Shown piece by piece: positions 43,552 to 52,162 of a stretch of 64,000 nucleotides of DNA; within the stretch, counting starts at the first letter, position 1; the number at the start of each line of letters is the position of its first letter. Source of the stretch: Lysobacter concretionis Ko07 = DSM 16239 (GTDB lineage Bacteria; Pseudomonadota; Gammaproteobacteria; Xanthomonadales; Xanthomonadaceae); assembly GCF_000768345.1 (NCBI RefSeq), contig NZ_AVPS01000001.1, forward strand, positions 434,001 through 498,000, written 5' to 3'. Made by a program: the position numbers and the translations under genes. The notes beneath the pieces were generated by a model. The model saw only the letters and a program-made list of their open reading frames with translations, was not told the DNA's origin and searched no databases.

Positions 43552-44190
43552 CTATCGCGAATCGGACCCGGCGGCGACACCGCCCGCCGCCAGTGCACGG
43601 TACTGCCGGTCCAGCGCCGCCACCTGCTTGCTCAAACCCTCCAACGGTCCATCGTTGACGATCACGTCATCGGCGATGGCCAGCCGTTCGGCGCGGGTGG
43701 CCTGGCTGGCGATCATCGCTTCCGCCAGCGTGGCATCGACGCCGTCGCGGCGTACCAAACGCGCGTGCTGCACCTGGACAGGAACATCCACGACCAGGAT
43801 CCGCGACAGCCACGGGTAGACTTCCCGCCCGCCGCCCTCGGCCAACAGCGGGATCGCGGCCATCGCGTAGTCGCCGCCGGCCTGCCGGCACAAGGTCCCC
43901 ACCCGGGCGCGGACGCGCGGGTGCACGATGGCCTCCAGGCGGCGGCGTTCCCCGGCGTCGGCGAACACCCGCGCCCGCATGGCCGCGCGGTCCAGGCTGC
44001 CGTCGGCGGCCAGCACCCCGGCTCCGAATGCCGCGACCACTTCGGACAGGCCTTCCGATCCGATCGCGACCACCTCGCGCGCGGCGACGTCGGCATCGGC
44101 GACCACGACCCCCAGCGTCTCGAACCGGCGCGTGACCTCGGACTTTCCGGATGCGACTCCGCCGGTGACGGCAACGATGTATTCACTCAT
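43552..44190 (-). CDS. coaE: Dephospho-CoA kinase
   Basis: Last step of coenzyme A synthesis, phosphorylating the 3'-hydroxyl of dephospho-CoA. The P-loop GGVASGKS is at residues 10-17, followed by VVVADADVAAREVV and IVHPRVRARV. 212 residues, usual length. ATG 44190 gives the family start MSEYIVAVTGG; 38 in-frame codons further upstream have no counterpart. Located downstream of pilD as in many pil clusters. Confidence 0.95.
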   Translation of the reverse strand: MSEYIVAVTGGVASGKSEVTRRFETLGVVVADADVAAREVVAIGSEGLSEVVAAFGAGVLAADGSLDRAAMRARVFADAGERRRLEAIVHPRVRARVGTLCRQAGGDYAMAAIPLLAEGGGREVYPWLSRILVVDVPVQVQHARLVRRDGVDATLAEAMIASQATRAERLAIADDVIVNDGPLEGLSKQVAALDRQYRALAAGGVAAGSDSR

Positions 44191-44328
44191 GCCGCGCAGG
44201 ATGCCATGCCGGAGAAGCGTTGCAGAGAGGCGTCCGGCAAAGCGTGCCCGGAGATCGCATCCCTGACGATGGAAGGGCGGTCCTTCCCGGGCGGCGCTGG
44301 ACAATCCGCCTTCGCGGGGACGACGGCT

Positions 44329-45192
44329 TTAGCCCAGTCCGGCAAGCCGCAGATACCCGTCCACCATCTGCTCGCCCCAGAAGAACACGATCCAGCCAGC
44401 GACGGCGAGGTAGGGGCCGAACGGGATCGGCGTGGCCTTGTCGCGGCCCTTCGCGGCCAGCCAGATCGAGCCGATGATCGCCCCGACCAGCGACGACAGC
44501 AGCACCGTCGGCAGGATGCCCGACAGCCCGGTCCAGGCGCCGATTGCGGCCAGCAGCTTGAAGTCGCCGTGGCCCATGCCTTCCTTGCCGGTGATCTGCT
44601 TGAACAGCCACCACACCACCCACAGGCTCAGGTAGCCGACCACCGCGCCGATCAGCGCCGGTTTGGCCGGCATGTACAGGTTGTCGACCGCGGCGATCAG
44701 GCCCAGCCACATCAACGGCAGGGTGAGCTGGTCGGGCAGCAACTGGGTGCGCAGGTCGATGCCCGACAGCGAGATCAGGAAGCCGGTGAACACCATCGCC
44801 CCGAAGCCCTGCCAGCCGAAGCCGAAGCGCGCCACGCAGGCAACCATCAGCACCGCGGTCAGCAGCTCCACCAGCGGGTACTGCACGGAGATCCGCGCCT
44901 TGCAGTTGCGGCAGCGCCCGCGCAGGGCCAGCCAGCTGAACACCGGGATGTTCTCGTACCACGACAACTGGTGCTTGCAGTGCGGACAGTGCGATCGCTC
45001 CACCACGATGCCCGGCGGCGGCGGATCGTAATCGTCCGGCTGGCCCAGCACTTCGCGGCTGTCGCGCTGCCACTGCCACTCCATCCGCTTGGGCAGGCGC
45101 AGGATCACCACGTTCAGGAAGCTGCCCAGCAGCAGGCCGAAACCGGCCACCAGCGGGTAGCCGATTTCGGGGTTCTGGTCGAGGAATGCCAT
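44329..45192 (-). CDS. pilD: Type IV prepilin peptidase / N-methyltransferase
   Basis: An inner-membrane aspartic protease that cleaves and methylates prepilins (PilA here) and type II pseudopilins. The cytoplasmic zinc site has C69, C72, C94 and C97; the catalytic aspartates are D146 (SGIDLRTQ) and D210 (MGHGD). 287 residues with about eight membrane segments. Follows pilC on the minus strand. Confidence 0.96.
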   Translation of the reverse strand: MAFLDQNPEIGYPLVAGFGLLLGSFLNVVILRLPKRMEWQWQRDSREVLGQPDDYDPPPPGIVVERSHCPHCKHQLSWYENIPVFSWLALRGRCRNCKARISVQYPLVELLTAVLMVACVARFGFGWQGFGAMVFTGFLISLSGIDLRTQLLPDQLTLPLMWLGLIAAVDNLYMPAKPALIGAVVGYLSLWVVWWLFKQITGKEGMGHGDFKLLAAIGAWTGLSGILPTVLLSSLVGAIIGSIWLAAKGRDKATPIPFGPYLAVAGWIVFFWGEQMVDGYLRLAGLG

Positions 45193-45251
45193 CTAGGAGC
45201 GTGCCATCTGGAAGCGGGTCGTCGGGAAACGTGCCATCTGCGAAAAGTCCC

Positions 45252-46514
45252 TCAACCCACCACCGCGCCGAGCTTGAAGATCGGCAGGTACATCGCGATC
45301 ACCATGCCGCCGACGACCACGCCCAGGAACACCATGATCATCGGCTCCAGCAGGCTCGACAGCGCATCCACCGCGTTGTTGACCTCCTGCTCGTAGAACT
45401 CGGCGACCTTGAACAGCATCGTGTCCAGCGCGCCGGCCTCCTCGCCAATGCCGACCATCTGCACCACCATGTGCGGGAACTGGTTGGTCTGCTTCATCGC
45501 CATGTTGACCGAATAGCCGACGGCGACGTCGTCGCGCACGCGGTTGACGGCCTTCTCGTAGACGATGTTGCCGGTCGCGCCGGCCACGGTGGTCAGGCCT
45601 TCGACCAGCGGCACGCCGGCCTTGAAGGTCACCGCCAGCGTGCGGGCAAAACGCGAGATCGCCGAGTTGTGGATGATCTGGCCGACCACCGGCACCTTCA
45701 GGATCAGGCGGTCGAGGAAGTACTGGAACGCGATCGAGCGGTTCCTGACCATGATGAAGGCCACCACCGCGCCCACGCTGGCGAGCAGCAGCAACCACCA
45801 CCACGCCACCATGAACCGGCTCAGCTTGATGATGAGCATGGTGAACGCCGGCAGCTCGGCGCCGAAGCTGGCGAACACGTCCTCGAACATCGGCACAACG
45901 AACACCAGCAGGATCGCACTGACGATCAGCGCCACCGCGACCACGGCGGCCGGGTAGAACATCGCCTTCTTGATCTTGCCCTTCAGCGCCTCGGTGTTTT
46001 CCTTGTAGGTCGCCACGGTGTCGAGCACCGTCTCCAGCACACCGGCGGACTCACCCGCCCTGACCAGGTTGCGGAACAGCTCGTCGAACTCCACCGGATG
46101 CTTGCCCAGCGCCTCGCTCAGCGACGAACCGCTCTCCACGTCGGCGCGGATCGCATTGACCAGCTTCTGCATCTTCGGATTCTTGTTGCCGCTGGAGATG
46201 ATCTCCAGCGCACCGACGATCGGCACACCGGCCTTCATCATCGTGGCGATCTGGCGCGCGAAGATCGCGATGTCCAGCGGCGTGACCCGCTTGCCGGCGC
46301 TGCCGAACAACGGCTTCGGCTTGACCTTCACCACCTTGGGCGTGATGCCCTGGCGGCGCAGATCGGCGCGCACGAAGTTCGCGTTCTTCGCGGTCTGCTC
46401 GCCCTTCATGGTGACGCCGCGCTTGTCGGTGCCTTCCCAGACGAACAAGGGTGTCGCTTCCGCGCGGCGCACCGCGACGTCGGGCTTCTTGGCAGCAGAA
46501 CGGGTAACGGACAT
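45252..46514 (-). CDS. pilC: Type IV pilus inner-membrane platform protein PilC
   Basis: A GspF-family membrane protein linking the PilB motor to pilus assembly. It contains two GspF domains, each with FARQIATMMKAGVPIVGALE- or FARTLAVTFKAGVPLVEGL-type sequence (first starting near residue 85, second near 285), and three membrane segments. 420 residues. ATG 46514 (MSVTRSAAKK) was chosen; upstream in-frame codons lack family similarity. No ATP-binding motif, as expected. Confidence 0.95.
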   Translation of the reverse strand: MSVTRSAAKKPDVAVRRAEATPLFVWEGTDKRGVTMKGEQTAKNANFVRADLRRQGITPKVVKVKPKPLFGSAGKRVTPLDIAIFARQIATMMKAGVPIVGALEIISSGNKNPKMQKLVNAIRADVESGSSLSEALGKHPVEFDELFRNLVRAGESAGVLETVLDTVATYKENTEALKGKIKKAMFYPAAVVAVALIVSAILLVFVVPMFEDVFASFGAELPAFTMLIIKLSRFMVAWWWLLLLASVGAVVAFIMVRNRSIAFQYFLDRLILKVPVVGQIIHNSAISRFARTLAVTFKAGVPLVEGLTTVAGATGNIVYEKAVNRVRDDVAVGYSVNMAMKQTNQFPHMVVQMVGIGEEAGALDTMLFKVAEFYEQEVNNAVDALSSLLEPMIMVFLGVVVGGMVIAMYLPIFKLGAVVG

Positions 46515-46830
46515 AGCGTGGGTCCCCAGTGACACTTGAAAGTTCGAGCAATGCGGCGCGCCGTCACCGGCCCGCCATCCCCGGGCATCCGTGGCCTTCC
46601 CCGGCACCGGATGCCCGGCACGTTCCGCAGCTCACCATCGGAACATGCCGCTGGCCAGCATATCCTGACCTTCCATGTCGCGATAGCAACGCCGGTCACA
46701 ACTGCGCCGCGGGTCGGGTCGCGGCTGAAACCGTTCCTGCGTTGCCCATGCTCCCTGCAGGAGCGGCGTAAGCCGCGAACGCGCGGGTGTCACATGGAGT
46801 CCCGGCCCAGAGCCCTGCGCCGAAGCCCGA
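46515..46830. other. Gap between pilB and pilC with one REP
   Basis: No gene. A REP variant lies at 46757-46786 (GCAGGAGCGGCGTAAGCCGC), with GCAG in place of GTAG. pilC may have its own promoter here on the minus strand; none is obvious. Confidence 0.5.
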
Positions 46831-48558
46831 TCAATCCTTCGTCACCCGGTTGATCTCCGCCAGGCTGGTCACCCCGTTGCGCACCTTCATCAGTGCGGAC
46901 TGGCGCAGGTCGCGCACGCCGGCGGCTTGTGCGGCCTCGGCAATCTGCATCGCGTTGCCGCCGGCCAGCACGATGGCCTGGATCTCGTCGCTCATCGGCA
47001 TCACCTGGTACACGCCGGTACGGCCCTTGTAGCCTTCGGTGCAGTCCGCGCAGCCCACGGCTTCGTAGATCCGGAACTCCGGCGCCGCGATCTCCTCGGC
47101 GGTGAAGCCTTCGGCCAGCAGCGCATGCTCCGGCAGCTCCACCGGCCGCTTGCAGTCGTGCAGCCGTCGCGCCAGGCGCTGGGCGATCACCAGTGACACC
47201 GACGAGGTGATGTTGAACGGCGCCACGCCCATGTTCATCAGGCGCGCGATGGTCTGCGGCGCGTCGTTGGTGTGCAGGGTCGACAGCACCATGTGGCCGG
47301 TCTGCGCGGCCTTGATGCCGATCTCGGCGGTTTCCAGGTCGCGGATCTCGCCGACCATGATCACGTCCGGATCCTGGCGCAGGAAGCTGCGCAGCGCCGC
47401 GGCAAACGTCATGCCGCGTTTGGGGTTCATCTGCACCTGGTTGATGCCCGGCACGCGGATTTCCACCGGGTCCTCGACCGTGGAGATGTTGCGGGTCTCG
47501 TCGTTGAGGATGTTCAGCGCGGTGTACAACGACACCGTCTTGCCCGAGCCGGTCGGGCCGGTCACCAGCACCATGCCGTAGGGCCGCTTCACCGCCGCCA
47601 GGAACAGGTCGCGCTGGTCGTCCTCGTAACCGAGCTTCTCGATGCCCAGCCTGGCCGCGCTGCCGTCCAGGATACGCAGCACGATCTTCTCGCCGAACAG
47701 CGTCGGCAGGGTGCTCACGCGGAAGTCGATCTGCTTGGTCTTGCTCAGGTTGAGCTTGATGCGGCCGTCCTGCGGCACCCGTTTCTCGGCGATGTCCAAC
47801 TGCGCCATCACCTTCAAGCGCGCGGAAATACGGGCCTGCAACTTCACCGGCACCCGTGCCGCCTGCTTCAGCAGACCGTCGATGCGCAGCCGCACCCGGT
47901 ATTCGGTCTCGTAAGGCTCGAAGTGGATGTCCGACGCACCGCGGCGAATCGCGTCGACCAGCACCTTGTTGATGAACTTGACCACCGGCGTGTCGTCGGT
48001 CTTGGCTTCGACACCATCGTCGGAGGACAGGTCGTCGTCGCCGCCGACATCGAGGTTCTCCAGCCCCTCGTCGTCCCCGCCCATCGCATCGCCGAGAGCA
48101 TCCGCGTTTTCCAGCCAGCGGTCCAGGTGGCGCTTGATGCTCTCCTCGTCGACCAGGATCGCCTCGACCGTGAAGTTGGTCTGGAACTTGATCTCCGACA
48201 ACGCGTGGGTGTTGGTTGGCTCGGCAATGCCCACAAACAACCGGTTACCGCGCCGGAACAACGGCAGCACGCGGTGCTTGCGCAGCAGCTCCTCGTTGAC
48301 CAGCTTGACCGCCGACTGCTCCGGGTCCATCGCCGCCGCATCGAACAACGGCACCCCGAACTCGATCGAATTGGCGGCGGCAAGATGCGCCGGCGCGACC
48401 AACCGCTTCTCGGTGAGGTAGGTCGCCAACGGCTTGCGCGCGTCCGTCGCCCCGGCCATCGCCTCGCGCGCAGAGGCCTCGGTCAGCGCCCCGTCCTGCA
48501 CCAGACGGCGGGCGATACCGGTGATGCCCATCAGGTTGGGAGTGGCGACAGCGTTCAT
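46831..48558 (-). CDS. pilB: Type IV pilus assembly ATPase PilB
   Basis: The hexameric extension motor. The N-terminal MshEN-type domain (about 1-150) is followed by an acidic linker (about 160-190, GDDEGLENLDVGGDDDLSSD). The motor domain has Walker A GPTGSGKT at 334-341, the Asp box (STVEDPVEIRVPGINQ), DPDVIMVGEIRD and the His box (GHMVLSTLHTND). A CADC zinc-site half is present near the C-terminus. 575 residues. ATG 48558 begins the family-like MNAVATPNL. Confidence 0.96.
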   Translation of the reverse strand: MNAVATPNLMGITGIARRLVQDGALTEASAREAMAGATDARKPLATYLTEKRLVAPAHLAAANSIEFGVPLFDAAAMDPEQSAVKLVNEELLRKHRVLPLFRRGNRLFVGIAEPTNTHALSEIKFQTNFTVEAILVDEESIKRHLDRWLENADALGDAMGGDDEGLENLDVGGDDDLSSDDGVEAKTDDTPVVKFINKVLVDAIRRGASDIHFEPYETEYRVRLRIDGLLKQAARVPVKLQARISARLKVMAQLDIAEKRVPQDGRIKLNLSKTKQIDFRVSTLPTLFGEKIVLRILDGSAARLGIEKLGYEDDQRDLFLAAVKRPYGMVLVTGPTGSGKTVSLYTALNILNDETRNISTVEDPVEIRVPGINQVQMNPKRGMTFAAALRSFLRQDPDVIMVGEIRDLETAEIGIKAAQTGHMVLSTLHTNDAPQTIARLMNMGVAPFNITSSVSLVIAQRLARRLHDCKRPVELPEHALLAEGFTAEEIAAPEFRIYEAVGCADCTEGYKGRTGVYQVMPMSDEIQAIVLAGGNAMQIAEAAQAAGVRDLRQSALMKVRNGVTSLAEINRVTKD

Positions 48559-48757
48559 GGTGATCCCCTGTGGTTCCGTGCGGACAACTTTACTGCAAAC
48601 ACGCGCACGGCCGGCGGGCGAGAGGGTTGCCTGCAAGGTTCCTTGCGTAGTCGTGGCCGCAAGAAAAAGATGCCTTGTCTTTGGCCGACCCCGGATGGGG
48701 CCCTGACGAGGACGACGCAGCACCCCTCAAGGGCGCAGCCTGTTCCACCCGGCTCCG

Positions 48758-48812
48758 TTACTGACGATTTGCGTTAGTGACGCTTGACGTCAGTAATGGG
48801 GGGCGGTATTGT
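48758..48812 (+). promoter_or_regulatory. higBA promoter with overlapping operator palindrome
   Basis: TTGACG (48784-48789) and TATTGT (48807-48812) are separated by exactly 17 bp. A perfect 9-bp inverted repeat TTACTGACG...CGTCAGTAA (48758-48766, 48788-48796) overlaps the -35 box, with GCGT/ACGC (48771-48774, 48780-48783) inside it. This layout fits autorepression by the HigA antitoxin. Confidence 0.7.
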
Positions 48813-48836
48813 TTTTCGCAATGCCAAGGAAAGCCA

Positions 48837-49118
48837 ATGTCCATTCAGTCCTTCCAGTGCGCCGAGACCGAAAGTTTTTTCAACGGAAGAACGGTCAAAA
48901 AATTTGAGGGTTTTAAAAAGGTTGCAATGCGAAAACTCGCCATGCTCGACGCCGCCAAGGCGTTGAATGATCTGCGAGTTCCGCCAGCCAATCGGCTGGA
49001 GCCTCTCCGGGGTGACCGGGAGGGCCAGCACAGCATCCGGGTCAATGACCAGTTTCGTGTGTGTTTCATCTGGGCCGATGCCGGCCCTACCAACGTCGAA
49101 ATCTGCGACTACCACTGA
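48837..49118 (+). CDS. higB: HigB/RelE-type toxin (first TA pair)
   Basis: Predicted ribosome-dependent mRNA endonuclease of the HigB branch of RelE toxins. 93 residues; MSIQSFQCAETESFFNGR, the central ARRKLAM-like region (AMRKLAMLDAAKALNDLRVP, in part) and the C-terminal GQHSIRVNDQFRVCFIW...VEICDYH are characteristic. The toxin gene precedes its antitoxin, the higBA order. ATG 48837 follows AAGGAAAG. Located between pilB and pilA, on the strand opposite to both. Confidence 0.9.
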   Translation: MSIQSFQCAETESFFNGRTVKKFEGFKKVAMRKLAMLDAAKALNDLRVPPANRLEPLRGDREGQHSIRVNDQFRVCFIWADAGPTNVEICDYH

Positions 49119-49127
49119 GGCAACGTC

Positions 49128-49424
49128 ATGCGTTCTGTTCCCTATCCCCATCCGGGCGAAATTCTGCTTGAAGAGTTCCTGGTTCCTCTTGGAATCAGCC
49201 AATACAAGCTCGCCAAGGCCATTGATGTGCCGCAGACGCGCATCAGCGCGATCATCGCCGGCCGTCGCAGCATCACGGCGGATACGGCCCTGCGCCTGGC
49301 CAGGTTCTTCAGCATGTCCGATAGCTTCTGGATGAACCTGCAGGTCGGTCACGACGCTGCGCAGGCCAGGGATGAACTGGCCGATGTGCTGGCCCATATC
49401 GAGCCCTACGAGCACGCAGCCTGA
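49128..49424 (+). CDS. higA: HigA antitoxin (first TA pair)
   Basis: A helix-turn-helix antitoxin that should bind HigB and repress the promoter upstream. 98 residues starting YPHPGEILLEEFLVPLGIS, then the HTH (QYKLAKAIDVPQTRISAIIAG) and ITADTALRLARFF with the C-terminal helix FWMNLQVGHD. Begins 9 bp after higB. Confidence 0.92.
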   Translation: MRSVPYPHPGEILLEEFLVPLGISQYKLAKAIDVPQTRISAIIAGRRSITADTALRLARFFSMSDSFWMNLQVGHDAAQARDELADVLAHIEPYEHAA

Positions 49425-49469
49425 ACAGCGCGATGGCCTGAGACATTCCCTGCCACCGACTTATTGCCT

Positions 49470-49930
49470 TCACAACGGGACGGGCCGCAGGTCCGCGCGC
49501 TTGTACAGCGGGTGTCCGGGCCGGCCGCTTTTCAGCTTGACCAAACAATGCGGGGCTGCAAGGAATGGCAGTACCGCGAGCTCACGGCCCAGGTACGCGC
49601 CGGTATCGATCCAGGCGCACACGACCAGTTCGGCCTGCGACTGGAGCATCCTGAGGTGGACGTCGTTGTCGGGGCCGACGGGGTCCTGCGCCGTGTAGAG
49701 GGCGGCGGGATCCTTCGAGCGGTAGGCGAACAGGTCGCCCAGAAATAGCCCGCCATAGCCCCAGCGTTTTGCGTAGTTGATGCACACACGCGAGGTGTTG
49801 TCGTCGTTTGAAGCGTCCGCCGTCGATGGGTTGAGGCCGATGAACAGTACCAGCGGCGCGCATTGTCCCAGACGCGACGCAGCTGATAGCGGTATTGCCC
49901 GCAAGCGGAAATCACGGCGGAGGTTTTCAT
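49470..49930 (-). pseudogene. Frameshifted DUF1643 gene
   Basis: Two reading frames together make one DUF1643 protein. The first 23 residues (MKTSAVISACGQYRYQLRRV plus WDN) are in the frame starting at 49930. The rest, from PLVLFIGLNPSTADASNDDN to the end KRADLRPVPL, is in another frame. The shift falls near 49850-49855, in GCGCGCCGCTGG; restoring one base would join them. DUF1643 function is unknown. It could be a true pseudogene or a sequencing error. The upstream 44-codon gene overlaps its start. Confidence 0.8.
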
Positions 49931-50061
49931 GCGCGGATATCGTCCACGACCTTTCCCGAGATTACCGTCGCGTTCTTCACCCCTGGCCAGGACTGTGCGG
50001 TGGCGGCTGCCTTGGTATGCGGCGTGATGCCGGGTTCAAAGACCGGATAGGGCGGTGGCAT
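49927..50061 (-). CDS. Small hypothetical protein, 44 residues
   Basis: Translates as MPPPYPVFEPGITPHTKAAA and onward to the end KVVDDIRA. GGAG sits 8 nt before the ATG at 50061 and the stop overlaps the DUF1643 ATG (ATGA), as in a translationally coupled operon. No membrane segment or motif recognised. It may be the remaining cofactor or antitoxin-like partner of DUF1643, but nothing in the sequence proves this. Confidence 0.5.
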   Translation of the reverse strand: MPPPYPVFEPGITPHTKAAATAQSWPGVKNATVISGKVVDDIRA

Positions 50062-50127
50062 GTCGATTCTCCTGGGCGAGTGGGCCGCACCGAGGGTATC
50101 CCGAACGCAAGCGGGAGTGCGGCCAAC

Positions 50128-50157
50128 AAAAAACCCCGGCGGGTGCCGGGGTTTTTG
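50128..50157 (-). terminator. Intrinsic terminator downstream of pilA
   Basis: AACCCCGGC/GCCGGGGTT arms with a 4-nt turn, flanked by A6 and T5 runs, so it works on either strand. On the minus strand it lies ~90 bp past the pilA stop and ends in T6. It should separate pilA from the DUF1643 genes. Confidence 0.85.
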
Positions 50158-50249
50158 TGTTGCCAGGAAGGCGAGGTCGAGTGAATCGGGTGCCTTTTAC
50201 TTCAGGGTTGCCGATTCAAGTGGAAATGTTCTCTGACCCCTTTCCTGCC

Positions 50250-50708
50250 TTAGCCGCGGCACTCAGCGGGGAAGTACTTCTCTACACCTGCGGTAACGGT
50301 GCACTTCCACACGAGCGCGCCGGTATAGGTTGCGGCAACTGGCGTCGCGCCGTCGTCCTCATAAGGGGTGAAAGTAGCCGATGCGCCGTCCAGGGCCGTA
50401 TCATTAGTACCTTGAACCGCGACAGCAATCACACCGTTTGTCACCGTTACACTCTCTACGTAGGTTGACTTGATGTTTGTCGCAGTCGTGTCAATTCCCG
50501 CTTCGGTGTTGGTTGCCGGCAATGCGCCCTTGGATTGGTGGTACTCGGCAACTGATGTTTTCGCGGCCGCAGCGAAGCCAATGACCTCAGTCATTTTTGC
50601 GCGCTTGGTGTAGTCGGAATAAGCCGGCAGCGCAATCGCGGCCAGGATGGCGATGATCGCAACAACAATCATCAGTTCGATCAGGGTGAAGCCTTTCTGG
50701 TTCTGCAT
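50250..50708 (-). CDS. pilA: Type IV major pilin PilA
   Basis: The pilus fibre subunit. A 6-residue leader MQNQKG is cut before F7 by PilD; E11 (+5) is conserved in the hydrophobic helix [20 protein letters not shown]. The C-terminal disulfide loop is C136 to C150. 152 residues, usual length. The globular domain is rich in Thr and Ala. A sigma-54 site upstream and pilRS ~7 kb away on the same strand indicate PilR-controlled expression. Only one pilin gene is present, although related genomes often have two. Confidence 0.96.
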   Translation of the reverse strand: MQNQKGFTLIELMIVVAIIAILAAIALPAYSDYTKRAKMTEVIGFAAAAKTSVAEYHQSKGALPATNTEAGIDTTATNIKSTYVESVTVTNGVIAVAVQGTNDTALDGASATFTPYEDDGATPVAATYTGALVWKCTVTAGVEKYFPAECRG

Positions 50709-50807
50709 GGTGTTTCCCCTAGGAGTGATGGTGGTTCACGTGCCGTCCGGGCCGGGCTTTCCGGTCCTCGGGCTGCCGCGCCTGGTTGGCACGTGCCTGT
50801 AAGACTA

Positions 50808-50823
50808 AGCATTTAGCGTGCCA
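50808..50823 (-). promoter_or_regulatory. Sigma-54 promoter of pilA
   Basis: On the minus strand TGGCACGCTAAATGCT carries the -24 GG and -12 GC exactly 12 bp apart, close to the TGGCACG-N5-TTGC consensus. It predicts a leader of about 88 nt before the pilA ATG. PilR, encoded at 57649-59127, is the likely activator. Confidence 0.8.
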
Positions 50824-51143
50824 ATGGGCGGTTTGCGGGGAGTTTTCTGCGAAACTGAAGCGAGGATCACGTTTGGCCGGTGCGTGTGACCGGTTAAGGT
50901 GACGGTAATGGTCGCTTTCTTCGGGTTAAGTGACGTATTGCGTCACTTTTCGAGGCGGTCACCCTCGCGCCGCATCGAGGCAGGGTTCGCGAGGGCGGGC
51001 GCGCATGGCTGCTCATGGTCGGAAAGCGACGTCCCTGGGTGCCCGCCTTCGCGGGCATGACGGGGGAAGGGCGGGGATGGCGGGGTGGTGAGTGGGTTGG
51101 CAGGCCCGTCGCGTCGCGTACCGTTACGCGCTACACTTGCGGC
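50824..51143. other. Gap between pilA promoter and second higBA pair
   Basis: No gene. PilR-binding sites would be expected in the first ~150 bp but I cannot define them. A GTCACGCAATACG-like symmetric patch occurs near 50929-50946. GCGTA/TACGC (51116-51129) lies just ahead of TACACT (51132-51137), a possible operator and -10 box for the second higBA pair. Confidence 0.4.
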
Positions 51144-51422
51144 ATGATAATCGGCTTCCGCCACAAAGGGCTTGAAACCCTGTATCGCACAGGGTCTGTC
51201 CGGGGGGTGCAAGCGGCGCATGTCGCCAAGCTGGTACGCATCCTGGCCGCGCTTGATGCGGCGGCATCTCCAGCGGAGTTGAGCCAGCCCGGCTACAAGC
51301 TCCATCCCCTCAAGGGAGGGCTGAAGGGCCACTGGTCGGTCTGGGTGAATGGCAACTGGCGGGTCACGTTCCGGTTTGTCGGTGCCGACGTGGAGTTGGT
51401 GGATTATCAGGACTACCACTGA
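51144..51422 (+). CDS. HigB/RelE-type toxin (second TA pair)
   Basis: 92 residues: MIIGFRHKGLETLYRTGSVR, AAHVAKLVRILAALDAAAS, LHPLKGGLKGHWSVWVNGNW and the end VELVDYQDYH, the pattern of HigB-1-type RelE endonucleases. It is clearly distinct from the first HigB (48837), so it is not a recent duplicate. Precedes its antitoxin by 15 bp. Confidence 0.9.
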   Translation: MIIGFRHKGLETLYRTGSVRGVQAAHVAKLVRILAALDAAASPAELSQPGYKLHPLKGGLKGHWSVWVNGNWRVTFRFVGADVELVDYQDYH

Positions 51423-51437
51423 AATGAGGTCGCAATC

Positions 51438-51722
51438 ATGATGATGAAGAGCCACCCCCACCCCGGCGAGCTGCTGCGCGAAGACGTGCTGTTGCCGCTC
51501 GGAATCGAAGTCACCGACGCCGCGCAGCGGCTTGGCATGTCCCGCACTGCGTTGTCGCGTGTCATCAACGGTCATGCCGGCATCAGCCCGGATCTGGCGA
51601 TCCGGCTGGAGCGGGCTGGAGTGAGCACGGCCCGGTTCTGGATGGCGCTGCAGACCAACTACGAGCTGTCGCGAGCCGAGCAGCGAGGGCAGCCGGCCGT
51701 GCAGCGGCTGCAGGCGGCGTAG
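51438..51722 (+). CDS. HigA family antitoxin (second TA pair)
   Basis: 94 residues: SHPHPGELLREDVLLPLGIE, HTH region TDAAQRLGMSRTALSRVING, then ISPDLAIRLERAGVSTARFW and a C-terminal helix. Three consecutive ATG codons (51438, 51441, 51444) are possible starts. Partner of the preceding toxin and probable repressor of the pair. Confidence 0.92.
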   Translation: MMMKSHPHPGELLREDVLLPLGIEVTDAAQRLGMSRTALSRVINGHAGISPDLAIRLERAGVSTARFWMALQTNYELSRAEQRGQPAVQRLQAA

Positions 51723-52162
51723 CCGGATATCAGACGTATTTGGCCCGCAGCTGATCTCGATTCGCCCGCAGGGCGCGTTGATCAAGAGCATGAAGCTGGG
51801 CAATAGGGTCAGAGAACATTTCGCGCCGCCCTGCCGGGGTTGATCGCGGCCAGGAAGGCGTGAGTCCGTGGCCTGGCCTCCGTTATTGGCGTGCGGCCTG
51901 CTCCTTGCCCCCCCACTGCCCTTCGGGTGTCGTCGATCAAGCCGCCCCATCCCGTTGCGCGCTGGCTTGGGCGGGCTGTCAGGCCTTTAATTGCGGGGCG
52001 CGTGACGCAAATCGGCCTTTAGAAGCAGGCGCTCGGAACGGCCGGACATGTTGTGTGTGAAAGGCTCTCTGCTTCAAGGGGTTGGAGCGGTCATTGATCG
52101 TGCGGGTAATGTTCGTATCTGCAGATCGACAGATATGATGGTTGATCAGCTGGCTTGTCGAT
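51723..52162. other. Gene-free stretch, lower GC, before the type VI trio
   Basis: No supported gene. The last ~150 bp are visibly AT-richer than the core genome, matching the adjacent immunity gene. No transposase or integrase remnant recognised. Confidence 0.5.

Noticed and set aside
50943-51950. 335-codon minus-strand frame over the second higBA pair
   Set aside because: It opposes two short genes with clear toxin and antitoxin motifs and has no similarity of its own.
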